64,000 nt of DNA from Paenibacillus alba (GCF_013204855.1 NZ_JABMKZ010000010.1:124001-188000); one strand, 5' to 3'. Positions 27,201 through 36,541 are shown, counted from the first letter of the stretch. Made by a program: numbers and translations. The notes: a model not told the origin generated them from the letters alone.

Positions 27201-28583
27201 ATGCAAACCAATCATAGCGTTCAAAAAAATAAAGGAGAGTTATTACTTGGTTTACTTGTCTTTACACTCATAATATCCGTCATGAATGCAACCATGTTTA
27301 ATATTGTACTCCCTAATATCAGTAAACAATTTCAAATTTCTTCATCGCAAGCGAGTTGGATCATCACAGGCTATATGATTGTGTATGCAATTGGCTCGGT
27401 AACTTACGGTAAATTGACAGACAGATACAGCTTGAAGAATTTGTTGACGTTTGGTCTACTACTTTTTGCATTTGGGTCTGTCATCGGTTTAGTGGCTAGT
27501 GAATATTGGATGGTCATTGTGGGGCGAATTGTACAGGCAGCTGGTGCATCGGTCATTCCGGCGATTTCTATGATTGTACCAGTTCGTTACTTTACATCTG
27601 AAAGGCGCGGTCGTGCATTGGGTACCGTTGCAATCGGATTTTCACTTGGTTTGGCCATTGGTCCGATCATCGCTGGTGTGGTAAGCAGTACATGGAACTG
27701 GCGGGTACTATTTGTAATCTCGCTTTTATCATTACTTACGTTGCCGATGTATCGGAAATATTTAGATGATGAAAAGGGAGTTACCAGAAAAATGGATTAT
27801 ATTGGCGGAGTACTTCTGGCTGGTACCGTAGCCATTTTGTTACTGGCTCTAACAAGCGGAAGTGTTTGGCTTGCCTTAGGGGGAACTCTTACTTTCATTT
27901 TTTTCGTACTACGTATACGCTATACTCCAAACCCATTCATAAACCCAACCATATTTCGAAACAAACCGTTTTCATTCGGTCTAATTATTACTTTCGTCAT
28001 GATCGGGATTGGCTTTGCTTTTCCATTCATTACACCTCAGCTACTTTCTTCTGTAAACCACTTGTCACCGGTTTTCATCGGAATAGTTATGTTGCCGTCG
28101 TCTTTAATGGCCGCGCTTTGGGGTCGACGAGGCGGTAAATTAGCAGATGAAAAGGGAGATCGTTTCCTTGTGTTTACTGCAGCTGCACTTCTTATTATCG
28201 GTTTCATCTCTTTGTCTTCCGTCGTTGGTATGTCGCCAGTATTTATTGCGATCTTTCTCATTTTCGGTATTCTTGGTCAATCGTTCATGCAAATTGCAAT
28301 GTCAAACACTGTTTCACGTACACTCTCAAAAGAGAATATTGGCGTAGGGATGGGATTATTCTCGATGGTCACTTTTATTGCTACGGCTACATCAACAGCT
28401 ATTATCGGCAAGATACTAGATCTGGGCACATCCACCATTCACTTAAATCCGATACCACAAAACAGTGCGACTTTCGTATATAGCAATATTTTCCTGATAC
28501 TTCCCATTCTTATCGTTGTCGTAGCTGCATTATATTATGCCCAATTTGGGCGTACAGGTAAAATGGCTAAGGACGAAAGATGA
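27201..28583 (+). CDS. MFS exporter of the DHA2 family (Tet(L)/Tet(K)-like)
   Basis: 460 residues with about 14 membrane segments. Motif A is YGKLTDRYSLKN after the second helix, motif C-like SLGLAIGPIIAGV marks an antiporter, and the overall order matches the 14-helix drug:proton antiporters such as Tet(L). It probably exports a lipophilic drug or metabolite using the proton gradient. A tetracycline role is possible but not shown. It has no adjacent regulator. A hairpin lies 240 bases downstream. Confidence 0.85.
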   Translation: MQTNHSVQKNKGELLLGLLVFTLIISVMNATMFNIVLPNISKQFQISSSQASWIITGYMIVYAIGSVTYGKLTDRYSLKNLLTFGLLLFAFGSVIGLVASEYWMVIVGRIVQAAGASVIPAISMIVPVRYFTSERRGRALGTVAIGFSLGLAIGPIIAGVVSSTWNWRVLFVISLLSLLTLPMYRKYLDDEKGVTRKMDYIGGVLLAGTVAILLLALTSGSVWLALGGTLTFIFFVLRIRYTPNPFINPTIFRNKPFSFGLIITFVMIGIGFAFPFITPQLLSSVNHLSPVFIGIVMLPSSLMAALWGRRGGKLADEKGDRFLVFTAAALLIIGFISLSSVVGMSPVFIAIFLIFGILGQSFMQIAMSNTVSRTLSKENIGVGMGLFSMVTFIATATSTAIIGKILDLGTSTIHLNPIPQNSATFVYSNIFLILPILIVVVAALYYAQFGRTGKMAKDER

Positions 28584-28822
28584 ATAGTGAACCAGTTACT
28601 TAGTAAAGGTAATATAGAAATGCTAGGTCAGATCGGGTTAGATAACATCAAAAATCAAAAGCCAGCCTGCTTAATCAAAAAAATCTGCATGCCAGTTCAT
28701 TTAAAGTTAATAAGAGACCTTCTTCTAGCTGAGAATATATAACTCTCAGGTTTAATGCTGTTCATGAGAATCATACTTATTACGCGAACCTCTTTAGATC
28801 GTTTTTGATCAGTCATCTGAAC

Positions 28823-28855
28823 AAGTTCTTGTCCTCTGACTCGGGACAAGAACTT
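28823..28855. terminator. Hairpin downstream of the MFS gene
   Basis: Twelve-base arms AAGTTCTTGTCC and GGACAAGAACTT; no T-run. The remaining 28584-28897 gap has no gene. Confidence 0.45.
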
Positions 28856-28897
28856 GGAGTTCTCGTTCACCGCCCCTTAACCTTGAGATGTTGATAT

Positions 28898-29083
28898 TTA
28901 TTGATAATGTGATGCTTCATTGAGATTGAATAGTATTCTAATAACAACAAGAAATAGTGCCATTAAAATAAGTGCATAACCTACCCAACGCAAACTTAAA
29001 CTCCTTTGTGACGATTTCGAACGTATGACGAATAATAACCCAGTACCTATAAACAATACTATAATTATTCCAAAATTGACCAA
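28898..29083 (-). CDS. Small two-helix membrane protein (intact copy)
   Basis: 61 residues from TTG 29083, with AAAGGAG 6 bases upstream; GTG 29110 is in frame but lies before that site. Two hydrophobic segments (NFGIIIVLFIGTGLLFVI and WVGYALILMALFLVVIRIL) are joined by a basic loop (RSKSSQRSLSLR). No family recognised. A second copy at 60.6 kb is frameshifted. Confidence 0.6.
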   Translation of the reverse strand: MVNFGIIIVLFIGTGLLFVIRSKSSQRSLSLRWVGYALILMALFLVVIRILFNLNEASHYQ

Positions 29084-29166
29084 ACGAACACTCCTTTCAT
29101 TTAGTCCCACTCTTGTTTAGATGTTAATTGTGTAAGTTAGGTTTCGTTATCCCGCCCGTTTGCACA

Positions 29167-29187
29167 AAAGGCTGCACACGGCAGCCT
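29167..29187. terminator. Hairpin conserved in both cassette copies
   Basis: AGGCTGC and GCAGCCT arms with a T-rich tail on the minus strand. It lies about 85 bases upstream of the small membrane gene, so it either ends transcription from the right or acts as a leader structure. The same hairpin is at 60795-60814. The gap up to 29386 holds no other gene. Confidence 0.5.
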
Positions 29188-29386
29188 CTTTAGGTTTGTT
29201 CAACAATCGTTATCCGTTAGGTTAACGCCAGCGCCCAGTCTACAACTTTATGATTACGGTCTAGTTCTTTATTGTTCAGTACTTCGTTTTATCGAACACC
29301 AACAAATCTTTTGCATTTCTCCACCCCATGCGTTACTATTTATATATTGACAAATTTGCAGGTCTATATAAGGAGGTTAACCCGCT

Positions 29387-29971
29387 ATGTGCCCCCGTAC
29401 CAAAGAACAAAATGAACTCATACGCATACAGCGCAGAGAACAGATCCTGGACGTCACCGCGCTCTCCTATTTTCGCACGGGCGGCAGCTTTGATATTCGC
29501 GACGTCGCCCGCGAGGCAGGGCTTGGTTACGGCACAGTGTACCATTATTACCCCAATCGGCATTTATTAATACAAGATGTGTTAGAAAGCGGCTTCGAAC
29601 GATGCGAGCAAGTTATCGCACAATGGGCGAACATCAGCGGCAGCCCCCCGGATGACCCGCAGTTGTTGACGTATTGTAAAGCGCTGCTCCGGCTGTGGCA
29701 GTCGGACGCCCGCGCATATCTCGTCTACAAAATGGCGGCTGAACATTATGCAGGCTTGCCAGAAAAGGATCGACACCACGCCAAAAGAAAATTTATGGAA
29801 CGGCTGTATGTTCCACTCCAATCGATCGCCCAGTGCGAAGACGACAGCGTCGACCATATGCTCGCCGTGCTAGTCGGTTGCTGTGGGCTGCACTACTATG
29901 CGGTTAATTCCGACCTGGACGTCGATCGAATCGCCCGACTCGCTATGCAAGCTATTACGAAGGAGTCCTGA
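29387..29971 (+). CDS. TetR-family transcriptional regulator
   Basis: 194 residues. The N-terminal HTH (FDIRDVAREAGLGYGTVYHYYPNRHLLIQDV) is typical of TetR/AcrR repressors, and a helical ligand domain follows. AAGGAGG precedes the ATG. It overlaps in transcription with the methionine aminopeptidase gene only 7 bases downstream, so the two form an operon ending in a strong terminator. GC content looks higher than in neighbouring genes. Confidence 0.87.
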   Translation: MCPRTKEQNELIRIQRREQILDVTALSYFRTGGSFDIRDVAREAGLGYGTVYHYYPNRHLLIQDVLESGFERCEQVIAQWANISGSPPDDPQLLTYCKALLRLWQSDARAYLVYKMAAEHYAGLPEKDRHHAKRKFMERLYVPLQSIAQCEDDSVDHMLAVLVGCCGLHYYAVNSDLDVDRIARLAMQAITKES

Positions 29972-29978
29972 TACGAAC

Positions 29979-30725
29979 ATGGTCATTTTAAAAAGCAAGC
30001 ATGAAATTAACGCTATCCGCAAGGCATGCCAAGTGGTGGCTGAATGCCATCGTACAATCGCCCCGCTTATCAAACCGGGTATTACCACCAACGAGATTGA
30101 GCGCATATTCGAGGAAATTATGTTGAAGCACGGCGCAAAGCCATACCAGAAAGGTTATAAGGGCTATCAATATGCGACCTGTGCCTCCGCCAACGATGTG
30201 ATCGCACATGGCTTCCCTAGCAATAAGCCACTTGAGGAAGGCGATATCGTGACGATCGACACTGTCGCTGAGCTCGATGGCTGGCTCGGCGATTCGGCCT
30301 GGAGTTATGCGGTCGGACAGATCTCGCCGACGGCCGAGAAGTTGATGCGTGTCACGAAGGAATGTCTTGACCTGGGCATCGAGCAGGCGCAGCCCGGCAA
30401 TCGACTAGGCGACGTGACGAGCGCGATTCAGCGGCATGCGGAATCACACGGTTTCGGCGTCGTGCGCGACCTTCTCGCCCATGGCATCGGCCGCGACCTG
30501 CACGAGGAGCCGACTTATATGCATGTCGGCAAGCCTGGAAAAGGCCCCCGTATCAAGGAAGGTATGGTGTTCACGATTGAGCCCATGATCACCGAAGGCA
30601 CCTACTTCATGACAATCGATCCGGACGGCTGGACTGCACGGACGATGGACAACAAGCTCGCCGCCCAATATGAGCATACGATCGCCATCACGGCTGAAGG
30701 TCCACAAATTTTGACTGCGCAATAG
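29979..30725 (+). CDS. map: Methionine aminopeptidase, type I
   Basis: 248 residues, cytoplasmic. All five metal-ligand motifs are visible: TIDTVAELDGWLGDSAW (two Asp), HGIGRDLHEEP (His), FTIEPM (Glu) and QYEHTIAI (Glu). It removes the initiator methionine from proteins. ATG at 29979 is chosen because the enzyme's usual start (ILKSKHEINAIRKA) follows; an earlier in-frame ATG at 29883 lies inside the TetR gene. The housekeeping map of Bacillota normally sits with secY-adk, so this TetR-linked copy is probably an additional one. Confidence 0.9.
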   Translation: MVILKSKHEINAIRKACQVVAECHRTIAPLIKPGITTNEIERIFEEIMLKHGAKPYQKGYKGYQYATCASANDVIAHGFPSNKPLEEGDIVTIDTVAELDGWLGDSAWSYAVGQISPTAEKLMRVTKECLDLGIEQAQPGNRLGDVTSAIQRHAESHGFGVVRDLLAHGIGRDLHEEPTYMHVGKPGKGPRIKEGMVFTIEPMITEGTYFMTIDPDGWTARTMDNKLAAQYEHTIAITAEGPQILTAQ

Positions 30726-30770
30726 AAAAATGAGAGGTCGACCAACGAAATGGTCGACCTCTCATTTTTT
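30726..30770 (+). terminator. Strong terminator of the tetR-map operon
   Basis: AAAAATGAGAGGTCGACCA and TGGTCGACCTCTCATTTTTT arms around ACGAAA, starting directly after the stop codon. Confidence 0.92.
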
Positions 30771-30806
30771 CGTATTCGGCATAGCATCTTTCTTTATTCG
30801 GTCGCA

Positions 30807-31036
30807 GGTGCATATGTTTCCACATGCTCTAACTTTAGACCTGTACATTCGGAAGTTCGTCAGTTCAGTCTGTTTGAACGTCTGTTTGAACATTCTCACC
30901 ATATCCAGTTTTTCAGCCGCGCGGCATATCCATTGGCATACCTTTTCTATTCGAATGGCTCTAGCCTTCGTTCTGCCGAATCTACCTGATCTCCACACCT
31001 CATGTTCTGTTAAACATGACGCGCGCAGGAGTATTG
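30807..31036 (-). repeat. 230-bp interspersed repeat, copy 2
   Basis: Same length as copy 1 (25034-25263) with three base changes. Both copies are followed on the minus strand, after different spacers, by a similar GCTATGCCGAA, so a longer shared ancestor with internal loss is possible. Confidence 0.8.
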
Positions 31037-31294
31037 GCGGGATGGTTTCGGGATACTTGGTTCCATCATTCCCATCCTCCGTTGTAAAGTTAAGATTACT
31101 CATTGTAATCTTCTGCTTTTTCACGCTGGTTGGCGCTTATAGCAGAACTTGTCATACTTCTCCGTTAGTTTAGTCTTTACCTTCCATCATGAATTTATAC
31201 ACATTTGCGACAAGAAAATCCCCCTAATATATGCAGACATTGAAGAACATATTTATTTTGTCTGAGTTTTATAGAATTAAATAAGAATGAAACT
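31037..31294. other. Non-coding spacer
   Basis: I see no gene, promoter or RNA here that I can support. It separates the repeat from the terminator of the galactonate operon. Confidence 0.4.
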
Positions 31295-31330
31295 AAAGAG
31301 GTTATTCCTAATGTGGGATAACCTCTTTTT
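31295..31330. terminator. Terminator downstream of the galactonate genes
   Basis: AAAGAGGTTAT and ATAACCTCTTTTT arms around a 12-base loop; T-run on the plus strand, weaker on the minus strand, 81 bases after the dgoD stop. Confidence 0.55.
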
Positions 31331-31410
31331 AGGCCAACTAATTATAAAATAAGTTTCCATTGATTCGAAAGACTATGTGGGTTCAACTCAAACTCAAAGT
31401 GTGAATTCCC

Positions 31411-32559
31411 CTACCACTCGGCGATACTCCCATCTTTATGCCGCCATACAGGGTTCTGCCATTGATGCCCAACAGCCACCATCTTCCTGACATGCGCTTC
31501 GTTCACTTCAATACCCAAACCAGGCCCTTGAGGAATTTGGACGAAGCCATCCTTGTACGCAAATACAGAACCATCAACGATATAATCTAGCAAATCACTG
31601 CCTTGATTGTAGTGAATGCCCAGACTTTGTTCCTGGATGAACGCATTATGCGCTGTTGCGTCTACCTGAAGACATGCCGCAAGCGCAATAGGTCCAAGCG
31701 GACAATGCGGTGCCAGAGCAACATCATAGGCCTCCGCCATCGAGGCAATTTTCTTACACTCTGTAATCCCCCCGGCATGTGACAGATCAGGTTGGATAAT
31801 ATCCACATACCCATCCGCCAACAGCGACTTGAAATCCCAACGGGAGAACATTCTCTCGCCAGTTGCGATAGGGATAGACGTATGCCGGGCAATTTCGCGT
31901 AATGCCTCGTTATTTTCAGCTAAGACTGGCTCCTCGATAAACATCAATTTGAAAGGTTCAAGCTCCTTAGCGAGAATCTTCGCCATCGGTTTATGGACGC
32001 GACCATGAAAATCAACGCCAATACCCACATATTTGCCGACAGATTCGCGAATAGCAGCAACACGTTCCAAAACTTGATCGATCTTCTCATAGGAATCAAT
32101 ATACTGGAGTTCCTCTGTCCCATTCATTTTGACCGCCGTGAAACCTGCGTCAACAATGGATTTAGCCGCTTGACCAACATCACTGGGACGGTCTCCGCCA
32201 ATCCAGGAATAGACACGGATCGAATCGCGGCAAGCTCCGCCTAATAATTGATAGACAGGGGCATTATAATATTTGCCTTTAAGATCCCACAACGCCTGAT
32301 CGATGCCGGCAATCGCGCTCATCAGAATCGGACCCCCGCGATAGAAGCCTGCGCGATACATCGTTTGCCAATGATCTTCGATACGAAGCGCATCTTTACC
32401 AATGATATAAGTCATCATTTCATGAACAGCCGTTTCCACCGTGGCTGCCTTGCCTTCAATCACAGGCTCCCCCCAGCCTACAAGGCCTTCATCGGTTTCC
32501 AATTTGAGGAATAGCCACCTCGGAGGTACTTTGAATAGTTCATAGCCGGTAATTTTCAT
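31411..32559 (-). CDS. dgoD: D-galactonate dehydratase
   Basis: 382 residues of the enolase superfamily, cytoplasmic. It converts D-galactonate to 2-dehydro-3-deoxy-D-galactonate. Magnesium ligands Asp183, Glu209 and Glu235 (VDFHGR, IEEPV, GERMFSR) and catalytic His185 and His285 (APHCPLGP) are at the same positions as in the E. coli enzyme. It lies 16 bases after the KDPGal aldolase gene, so the two are co-transcribed at the end of the importer operon. Start behind AGGAG. Confidence 0.93.
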   Translation of the reverse strand: MKITGYELFKVPPRWLFLKLETDEGLVGWGEPVIEGKAATVETAVHEMMTYIIGKDALRIEDHWQTMYRAGFYRGGPILMSAIAGIDQALWDLKGKYYNAPVYQLLGGACRDSIRVYSWIGGDRPSDVGQAAKSIVDAGFTAVKMNGTEELQYIDSYEKIDQVLERVAAIRESVGKYVGIGVDFHGRVHKPMAKILAKELEPFKLMFIEEPVLAENNEALREIARHTSIPIATGERMFSRWDFKSLLADGYVDIIQPDLSHAGGITECKKIASMAEAYDVALAPHCPLGPIALAACLQVDATAHNAFIQEQSLGIHYNQGSDLLDYIVDGSVFAYKDGFVQIPQGPGLGIEVNEAHVRKMVAVGHQWQNPVWRHKDGSIAEW

Positions 32560-32575
32560 AAATCATAGCTCCTCT

Positions 32576-33202
32576 CTATTGGGTCGCCCTGACGAATTGG
32601 GCTGCTTTATGTGTTAATTGTTCTAAAGAATCGGTAGTGATATCCCACTTGGCAGGGACAAGCGAACTGCCAATCCCGATGGCAGCAGCGCCAGCGTCCA
32701 CAAAAGAGCGAATATTATCCAGATCGATGCCGCCCGTTGGCATTAACGGAATTTGCGGCAGGGGCCCTCGCAGACTCTTAATAAATGACGGCGAAATGGC
32801 GTCAGCCGGGAAAATTTTCACGATGTCAGCACCGTATTCATAAGCCGTCACGATTTCCGTAGGCGTATAAGCGCCGGGAATACTGACTGCACCATAACGT
32901 TTGGTCAACCGTATCGTTTCCACGTTAAGCGATGGCGAGAGGAGGAACGAGGCTCCGGCAAGCAGCGCCGCTCGTGCCGACTCTGGATCGAGTACGGTCC
33001 CTGCTCCAATCGCCATATCATCGCCGAATTCGGCGCGCAGCAGACGAATGGCCTCCAGAGCACCTGGCGTGTTCATTGTGACTTCGATCAGCCGGATGCC
33101 TCCAGCATGCAGCGCCAGTGCGACGGGCAGCATATGCTGCAGTTCCGTTCCCCGCACGATGCTGATAATTTTGTGTTCAAGAATCTGTGACAAGATGGTC
33201 AT
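32576..33202 (-). CDS. dgoA: KDPG/KDPGal aldolase (2-dehydro-3-deoxy-phosphogalactonate aldolase)
   Basis: 208 residues, class I aldolase. Schiff-base Lys in GADIVKIFPAD, Glu in RLIEVTMNTP, and phosphate-loop PTGGIDLDNI are present. It should split the phosphorylated keto-deoxy acid into pyruvate and glyceraldehyde 3-phosphate. Its partner dehydratase suggests the galactonate rather than gluconate isomer. The kinase that must act between the two enzymes is not in this window. Confidence 0.88.
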   Translation of the reverse strand: MTILSQILEHKIISIVRGTELQHMLPVALALHAGGIRLIEVTMNTPGALEAIRLLRAEFGDDMAIGAGTVLDPESARAALLAGASFLLSPSLNVETIRLTKRYGAVSIPGAYTPTEIVTAYEYGADIVKIFPADAISPSFIKSLRGPLPQIPLMPTGGIDLDNIRSFVDAGAAAIGIGSSLVPAKWDITTDSLEQLTHKAAQFVRATQ

Positions 33203-33227
33203 GCGATTCTGCTCCTTCCCGTTGCTG

Positions 33228-34100
33228 TTATCCTTTGACAGCCCCTTCGGTCAAGCCGGAAATTAATTGCTTTTGAAAAATAAGCACAATGATTAAAAGA
33301 GGCAGCACACTGATCACCGAGCCAGCCATAATCAAATGGTAGGGTGTATTGTTGCTGTCCTCCAGCGCCTTCAGAGCGACAGCGAGGGTCATATTTTCTT
33401 TGGATCTTAGAATGACAACAGGCCACATAAAGTTATTCCATTGTTTGACGAATAAAATGATGCCCAGCGCCGCAAAAGCGGATCGCAAATTAGGCAAAAC
33501 GACTTTACGGAACAAGGTAAATTCGGAGCATCCGTCAATGCGCGCTGCTTCCATCATCTCATCAGGAATAGACCTGCAGTATTGACGCATAAAGAAGATA
33601 CCGAACGCATTGGCCAAATCGGGAAGGATAACTCCCCAGAGGTTATCGATCAAGTGAAAATTTTTATAAATGACAAATAGCGGTACCATCGTCGCCTCAT
33701 GAGGAATCATCAGGGAAGCCAGCACAAAAACAAATAACACTTGTTTGCCTCTGAATTGATATTTCGCAAAAGCGAATCCCCCCAAACCGCATAGGAATAG
33801 GGTTGCTACCGTAAAAACACTGGAAAGCAGCAGGCTGTTCCAGGCTACTCTACCAAAGCCTCTGTTGACAAAAAGTTCGGTGAAATTTCTCCATTGCCAT
33901 ATATGTGGAAGCCAGGTCGGTGGATTGGTGAATATTTCGCTAATGGACTTAACGGATGAACCGAACAGCCACAGCAGCGGAAAGATCATGAGAAACGAGA
34001 CCAAGACCATCAGAATAAACATGATGATGGCTGTCCATCGTGTCTTTCCCTGGCTTGATTTGGGCCTAACCGGCCGGTTAAGACTGACCGTATTTTGCAA
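33228..34100 (-). CDS. ABC sugar importer permease (MalG/CUT1 type), TTG start
   Basis: 290 residues with six hydrophobic segments and the EAA loop (MMEAARIDGCSEFTLFRKV, then LPNLRSA). TTG at 34100 with AGGAGGG 7 bases upstream. It lies 20 bases downstream of its partner permease and 25 bases before the aldolase gene, so import and catabolism are on one transcript. Confidence 0.9.
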   Translation of the reverse strand: MQNTVSLNRPVRPKSSQGKTRWTAIIMFILMVLVSFLMIFPLLWLFGSSVKSISEIFTNPPTWLPHIWQWRNFTELFVNRGFGRVAWNSLLLSSVFTVATLFLCGLGGFAFAKYQFRGKQVLFVFVLASLMIPHEATMVPLFVIYKNFHLIDNLWGVILPDLANAFGIFFMRQYCRSIPDEMMEAARIDGCSEFTLFRKVVLPNLRSAFAALGIILFVKQWNNFMWPVVILRSKENMTLAVALKALEDSNNTPYHLIMAGSVISVLPLLIIVLIFQKQLISGLTEGAVKG

Positions 34101-34120
34101 AAGTGTTCCCTCCTTATGTC

Positions 34121-35002
34121 TTATTTTTCATCAAACAAACGCATCTGGATCAAAGAAATGACCATCATCAGAATAAAAAAGCATACCGCAATCGAAGAGG
34201 CATAGCCGAAATTAAAATTCTGGAAGCTTTCATTAAATAACATTAGAACAGGCGTTAATGTTGAATTAAGCGGACCGCCTTTGGTCAGAATGAACGGTTC
34301 TGTAAACAAGGAAAAGGTCCCAATCGTTGATAATACCGTGCAAAAAAGTAAAATCTGCTTCACAAGCGGTACCGTAATCAGGAAAAAGCTTTTTATTTTG
34401 GTCGCTCCATCCACATAGGCAGCCTCATACAAGTCCTTAGGAATGCTTTGCAGACCAGTTAACACCAGCAGCATATTGTAGCCGAGCCAACGATACAGCA
34501 CCATCATCGCGACAGATATTCGAGCCCACCAAGGTGATTCCAGCCAAGGGATCGGTTTACTTGTCCAGTGCATATTCGACAGCAGCGTATTGATCAGCCC
34601 ATCCTGTGTATTGAACAACAGCACGAATACAAAGGACACAGCAACAACGGACACAAAATTGGGAACAAACAGAGCCATCCTGAAAAAGCCCTTGCCTACC
34701 ATCCAATTGGCATTGAGTAAACTAGCAAAAATCAAAGCTAAGAACAGCATGATCGGCACATAGAGCAGGAAAATAACAACACTATTCCATAGGGAAAGCC
34801 AGAAGGTATGGTCGTTTAGTAAAATTGTATAGTTCTCAAAGCCGATAAAACTCTTTTCCTTGGAGCCATTCCAATCGGTAAAGCTAAGATAGAACGAATA
34901 AATAATCGGGTACAGCGAAAATACTAAGAAAAGTAAAAAGTAGGGCGAAATGTAAAAATAGGGAGCTAAACGAAGCTGCAATTTCCAGCCTGGACTTCTC
35001 AT
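34121..35002 (-). CDS. ABC sugar importer permease (MalF/UgpA type)
   Basis: 293 residues, six hydrophobic segments, EAA loop YEAAYVDGATKIKSFFLI. AAGGAGG precedes the ATG. It follows the binding-protein gene after 100 bases that include a possible attenuating hairpin. Confidence 0.9.
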   Translation of the reverse strand: MRSPGWKLQLRLAPYFYISPYFLLFLVFSLYPIIYSFYLSFTDWNGSKEKSFIGFENYTILLNDHTFWLSLWNSVVIFLLYVPIMLFLALIFASLLNANWMVGKGFFRMALFVPNFVSVVAVSFVFVLLFNTQDGLINTLLSNMHWTSKPIPWLESPWWARISVAMMVLYRWLGYNMLLVLTGLQSIPKDLYEAAYVDGATKIKSFFLITVPLVKQILLFCTVLSTIGTFSLFTEPFILTKGGPLNSTLTPVLMLFNESFQNFNFGYASSIAVCFFILMMVISLIQMRLFDEK

Positions 35003-35038
35003 GAATGTACCTCCTTAAAGGGTAAAAAGAAAAAAGGA

Positions 35039-35093
35039 GGCATCGCTCCGATAAACGGCTGCAGCAAAGCATACGTTGATCGGGCAGGATGCC
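35039..35093 (-). terminator. Possible attenuator between binding-protein and permease genes
   Basis: Minus-strand GGCATC/GATGCC stem with an imperfect extension, followed by TCCTTTTTTCTTTTT. Such hairpins let the binding protein be made in excess over the permeases. Confidence 0.4.
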
Positions 35094-35102
35094 GAAAGTG
35101 AT

Positions 35103-36440
35103 TTATTTCCTTTTAGTTTTCTGACGAAGCTCGTCTGCCATTGCTTTCAGTGCTTGATCCGTTGACACATTATTCAAGAAAATTTGCGCCCATACGTCCG
35201 TCATCCGTTTATTGGCCATCGGGAAATCCGATGTATAAGCAAGCGGATAGGTTTGTTTTAAGGACTCCGCATACACCTGACGGATAGGTTGGTTGTTAAA
35301 ATAAGCGGATGGTTCATTAAACGCTGCATCACTGTAAGTGGTCGTTAAAGATGGGAATAGACCTGCTTTTTTCATCATAGTAATTTGCGACGTATCTTTA
35401 CCTAACATAAATTCAATGAATTTCCACGCTTCTTCCGGATGCTTGGAATTTTTATTGATCGCTAAGTTTGATCCGCCTTGATTCGCGCCTGTATACTTAT
35501 CATCTTTGGACCATTTTGGCATTGTCGTTACGGACCATTTGCCTTTATCATCAGGCGCATATTGCCCTTCTATAATCGCATCGTGCCAGGAACCGCCTAC
35601 TACAGTCGCCACCTTGCCTTCCTTGATCGCGTTCCCCCAAGGATCGGTATTAGCGCGCGCATCGTAGACGAGACCTTCCTTCTGCATTTTGACCAAATAA
35701 TCGGTAATCTCTTTGACTTCCGGTTTTTCCACCGATACATTACCTTCTTTATCAAAATACCAGACACCACGCTGCCACATCATCGATTCAAACACACGGT
35801 TGCTGGAATTCGTCTTGGAGTCGCCGAACATAAGAACACCGGTTTTCTCCTTAATTTGCTTAGCCGCTTGGTAGTAATCGTCCCATGATTGGATTTTCTG
35901 AGCGACTTCCTTCGGATCCGTCGGTAAGCCCGCTTTGGCGAAAATATCATTGCGGTAGAACATCACAACAGGACCGCTATCCCAAGGCATGGCGTATACT
36001 TTATTGTCTTTGGTCGCATCTTCCCATTTGTAGGCGTTCATTTTATCCTTATACGGTTCAACACGTTTGGTAATATCCAGGAGCGAATCAATCTGCACCA
36101 TCTGCGCCATATTGGTAGATTCCAGACCTACGATATCTGGCACTGCGTCTTGCGTGTTCGAAGAAATCAAATACTTCTGATATAAATCAGTGGATTTCAT
36201 GATTTGATATTCCACTTCAATATTCGGATTCTCTTTTTGGAACGCTTCCATGTTTGCGTCCAAACCAACTTTAGCCGACTCCCAGATCCATACCACCAGC
36301 TTAACTTTTTTGTCAGAACTTGCTGGACTTGCAGCACCGCCCGCTGTATTTGCTGTGGATGAAGAATTGGAACAAGCTGTCCCTACTAAGCTTATAGACA
36401 AGCAGCTTGCCAATAAGAGTGACCAACTTTTTCTTTTCAT
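35103..36440 (-). CDS. Lipoprotein sugar-binding protein (CUT1 importer)
   Basis: 445 residues with a lipoprotein signal (lipobox LVGTAC, Cys near residue 23) and a Ser/Ala-rich linker. The mature part is a cluster-B substrate-binding protein (VVWIWESAKVGLDANMEAFQ at the N-terminus; GGSNLAINKNSKHPEEAWKF near the C-terminal lobe). Likely ligand: a galactoside or galactonate-containing sugar, judging by its neighbours. Upstream lie a motif shared with lacZ (36501-36518) and a cre-like site. GGGAGG precedes the ATG. Confidence 0.88.
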   Translation of the reverse strand: MKRKSWSLLLASCLSISLVGTACSNSSSTANTAGGAASPASSDKKVKLVVWIWESAKVGLDANMEAFQKENPNIEVEYQIMKSTDLYQKYLISSNTQDAVPDIVGLESTNMAQMVQIDSLLDITKRVEPYKDKMNAYKWEDATKDNKVYAMPWDSGPVVMFYRNDIFAKAGLPTDPKEVAQKIQSWDDYYQAAKQIKEKTGVLMFGDSKTNSSNRVFESMMWQRGVWYFDKEGNVSVEKPEVKEITDYLVKMQKEGLVYDARANTDPWGNAIKEGKVATVVGGSWHDAIIEGQYAPDDKGKWSVTTMPKWSKDDKYTGANQGGSNLAINKNSKHPEEAWKFIEFMLGKDTSQITMMKKAGLFPSLTTTYSDAAFNEPSAYFNNQPIRQVYAESLKQTYPLAYTSDFPMANKRMTDVWAQIFLNNVSTDQALKAMADELRQKTKRK

Positions 36441-36484
36441 GAAGAATGCCTCCCTGTATGTTTATATCCTTATGTTAAAGCAGA

Positions 36485-36498
36485 TGAAAAGGGTTTCA
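36485..36498 (-). promoter_or_regulatory. Weak cre-like site before the binding-protein gene
   Basis: TGAAAAGGGTTTCA has one mismatch to the defined bases of the CcpA cre consensus (G instead of the central C), 45 bases before the start codon. Confidence 0.35.
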
Positions 36499-36500
36499 TA

Positions 36501-36518
36501 CCGACGAATGTTTGGAAA
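36501..36518 (-). promoter_or_regulatory. Candidate response-regulator site, copy 1
   Basis: Minus strand TTTCCAAACATTCGTCGG matches TTTTCAAACATATGTCTG upstream of lacZ at 14 of 18 positions. It lies 61 bases before the binding-protein start, a place typical of AraC-type activator sites. Confidence 0.5.
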
Positions 36519-36541
36519 AAGTGTAATCTTTATCGAAAACG

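Larger units (their letters stand above)
28881..29204 (-). repeat. Small membrane-protein cassette, intact copy
   Basis: This 324-base unit (gene, upstream region and a conserved hairpin) recurs at 60584-60831, where 76 bases are missing. Identity is high outside the gap and continues about 120 bases upstream of the coding part, so the whole cassette was duplicated. Confidence 0.85.

Noticed and set aside
27201..28583. Naming the MFS exporter tet(L)
   Set aside because: It is clearly only a relative of the family; substrate cannot be inferred at this divergence.
30762..31124. 120-residue minus-strand frame across repeat copy 2
   Set aside because: Same reason as for copy 1; it also reads through the map terminator region.
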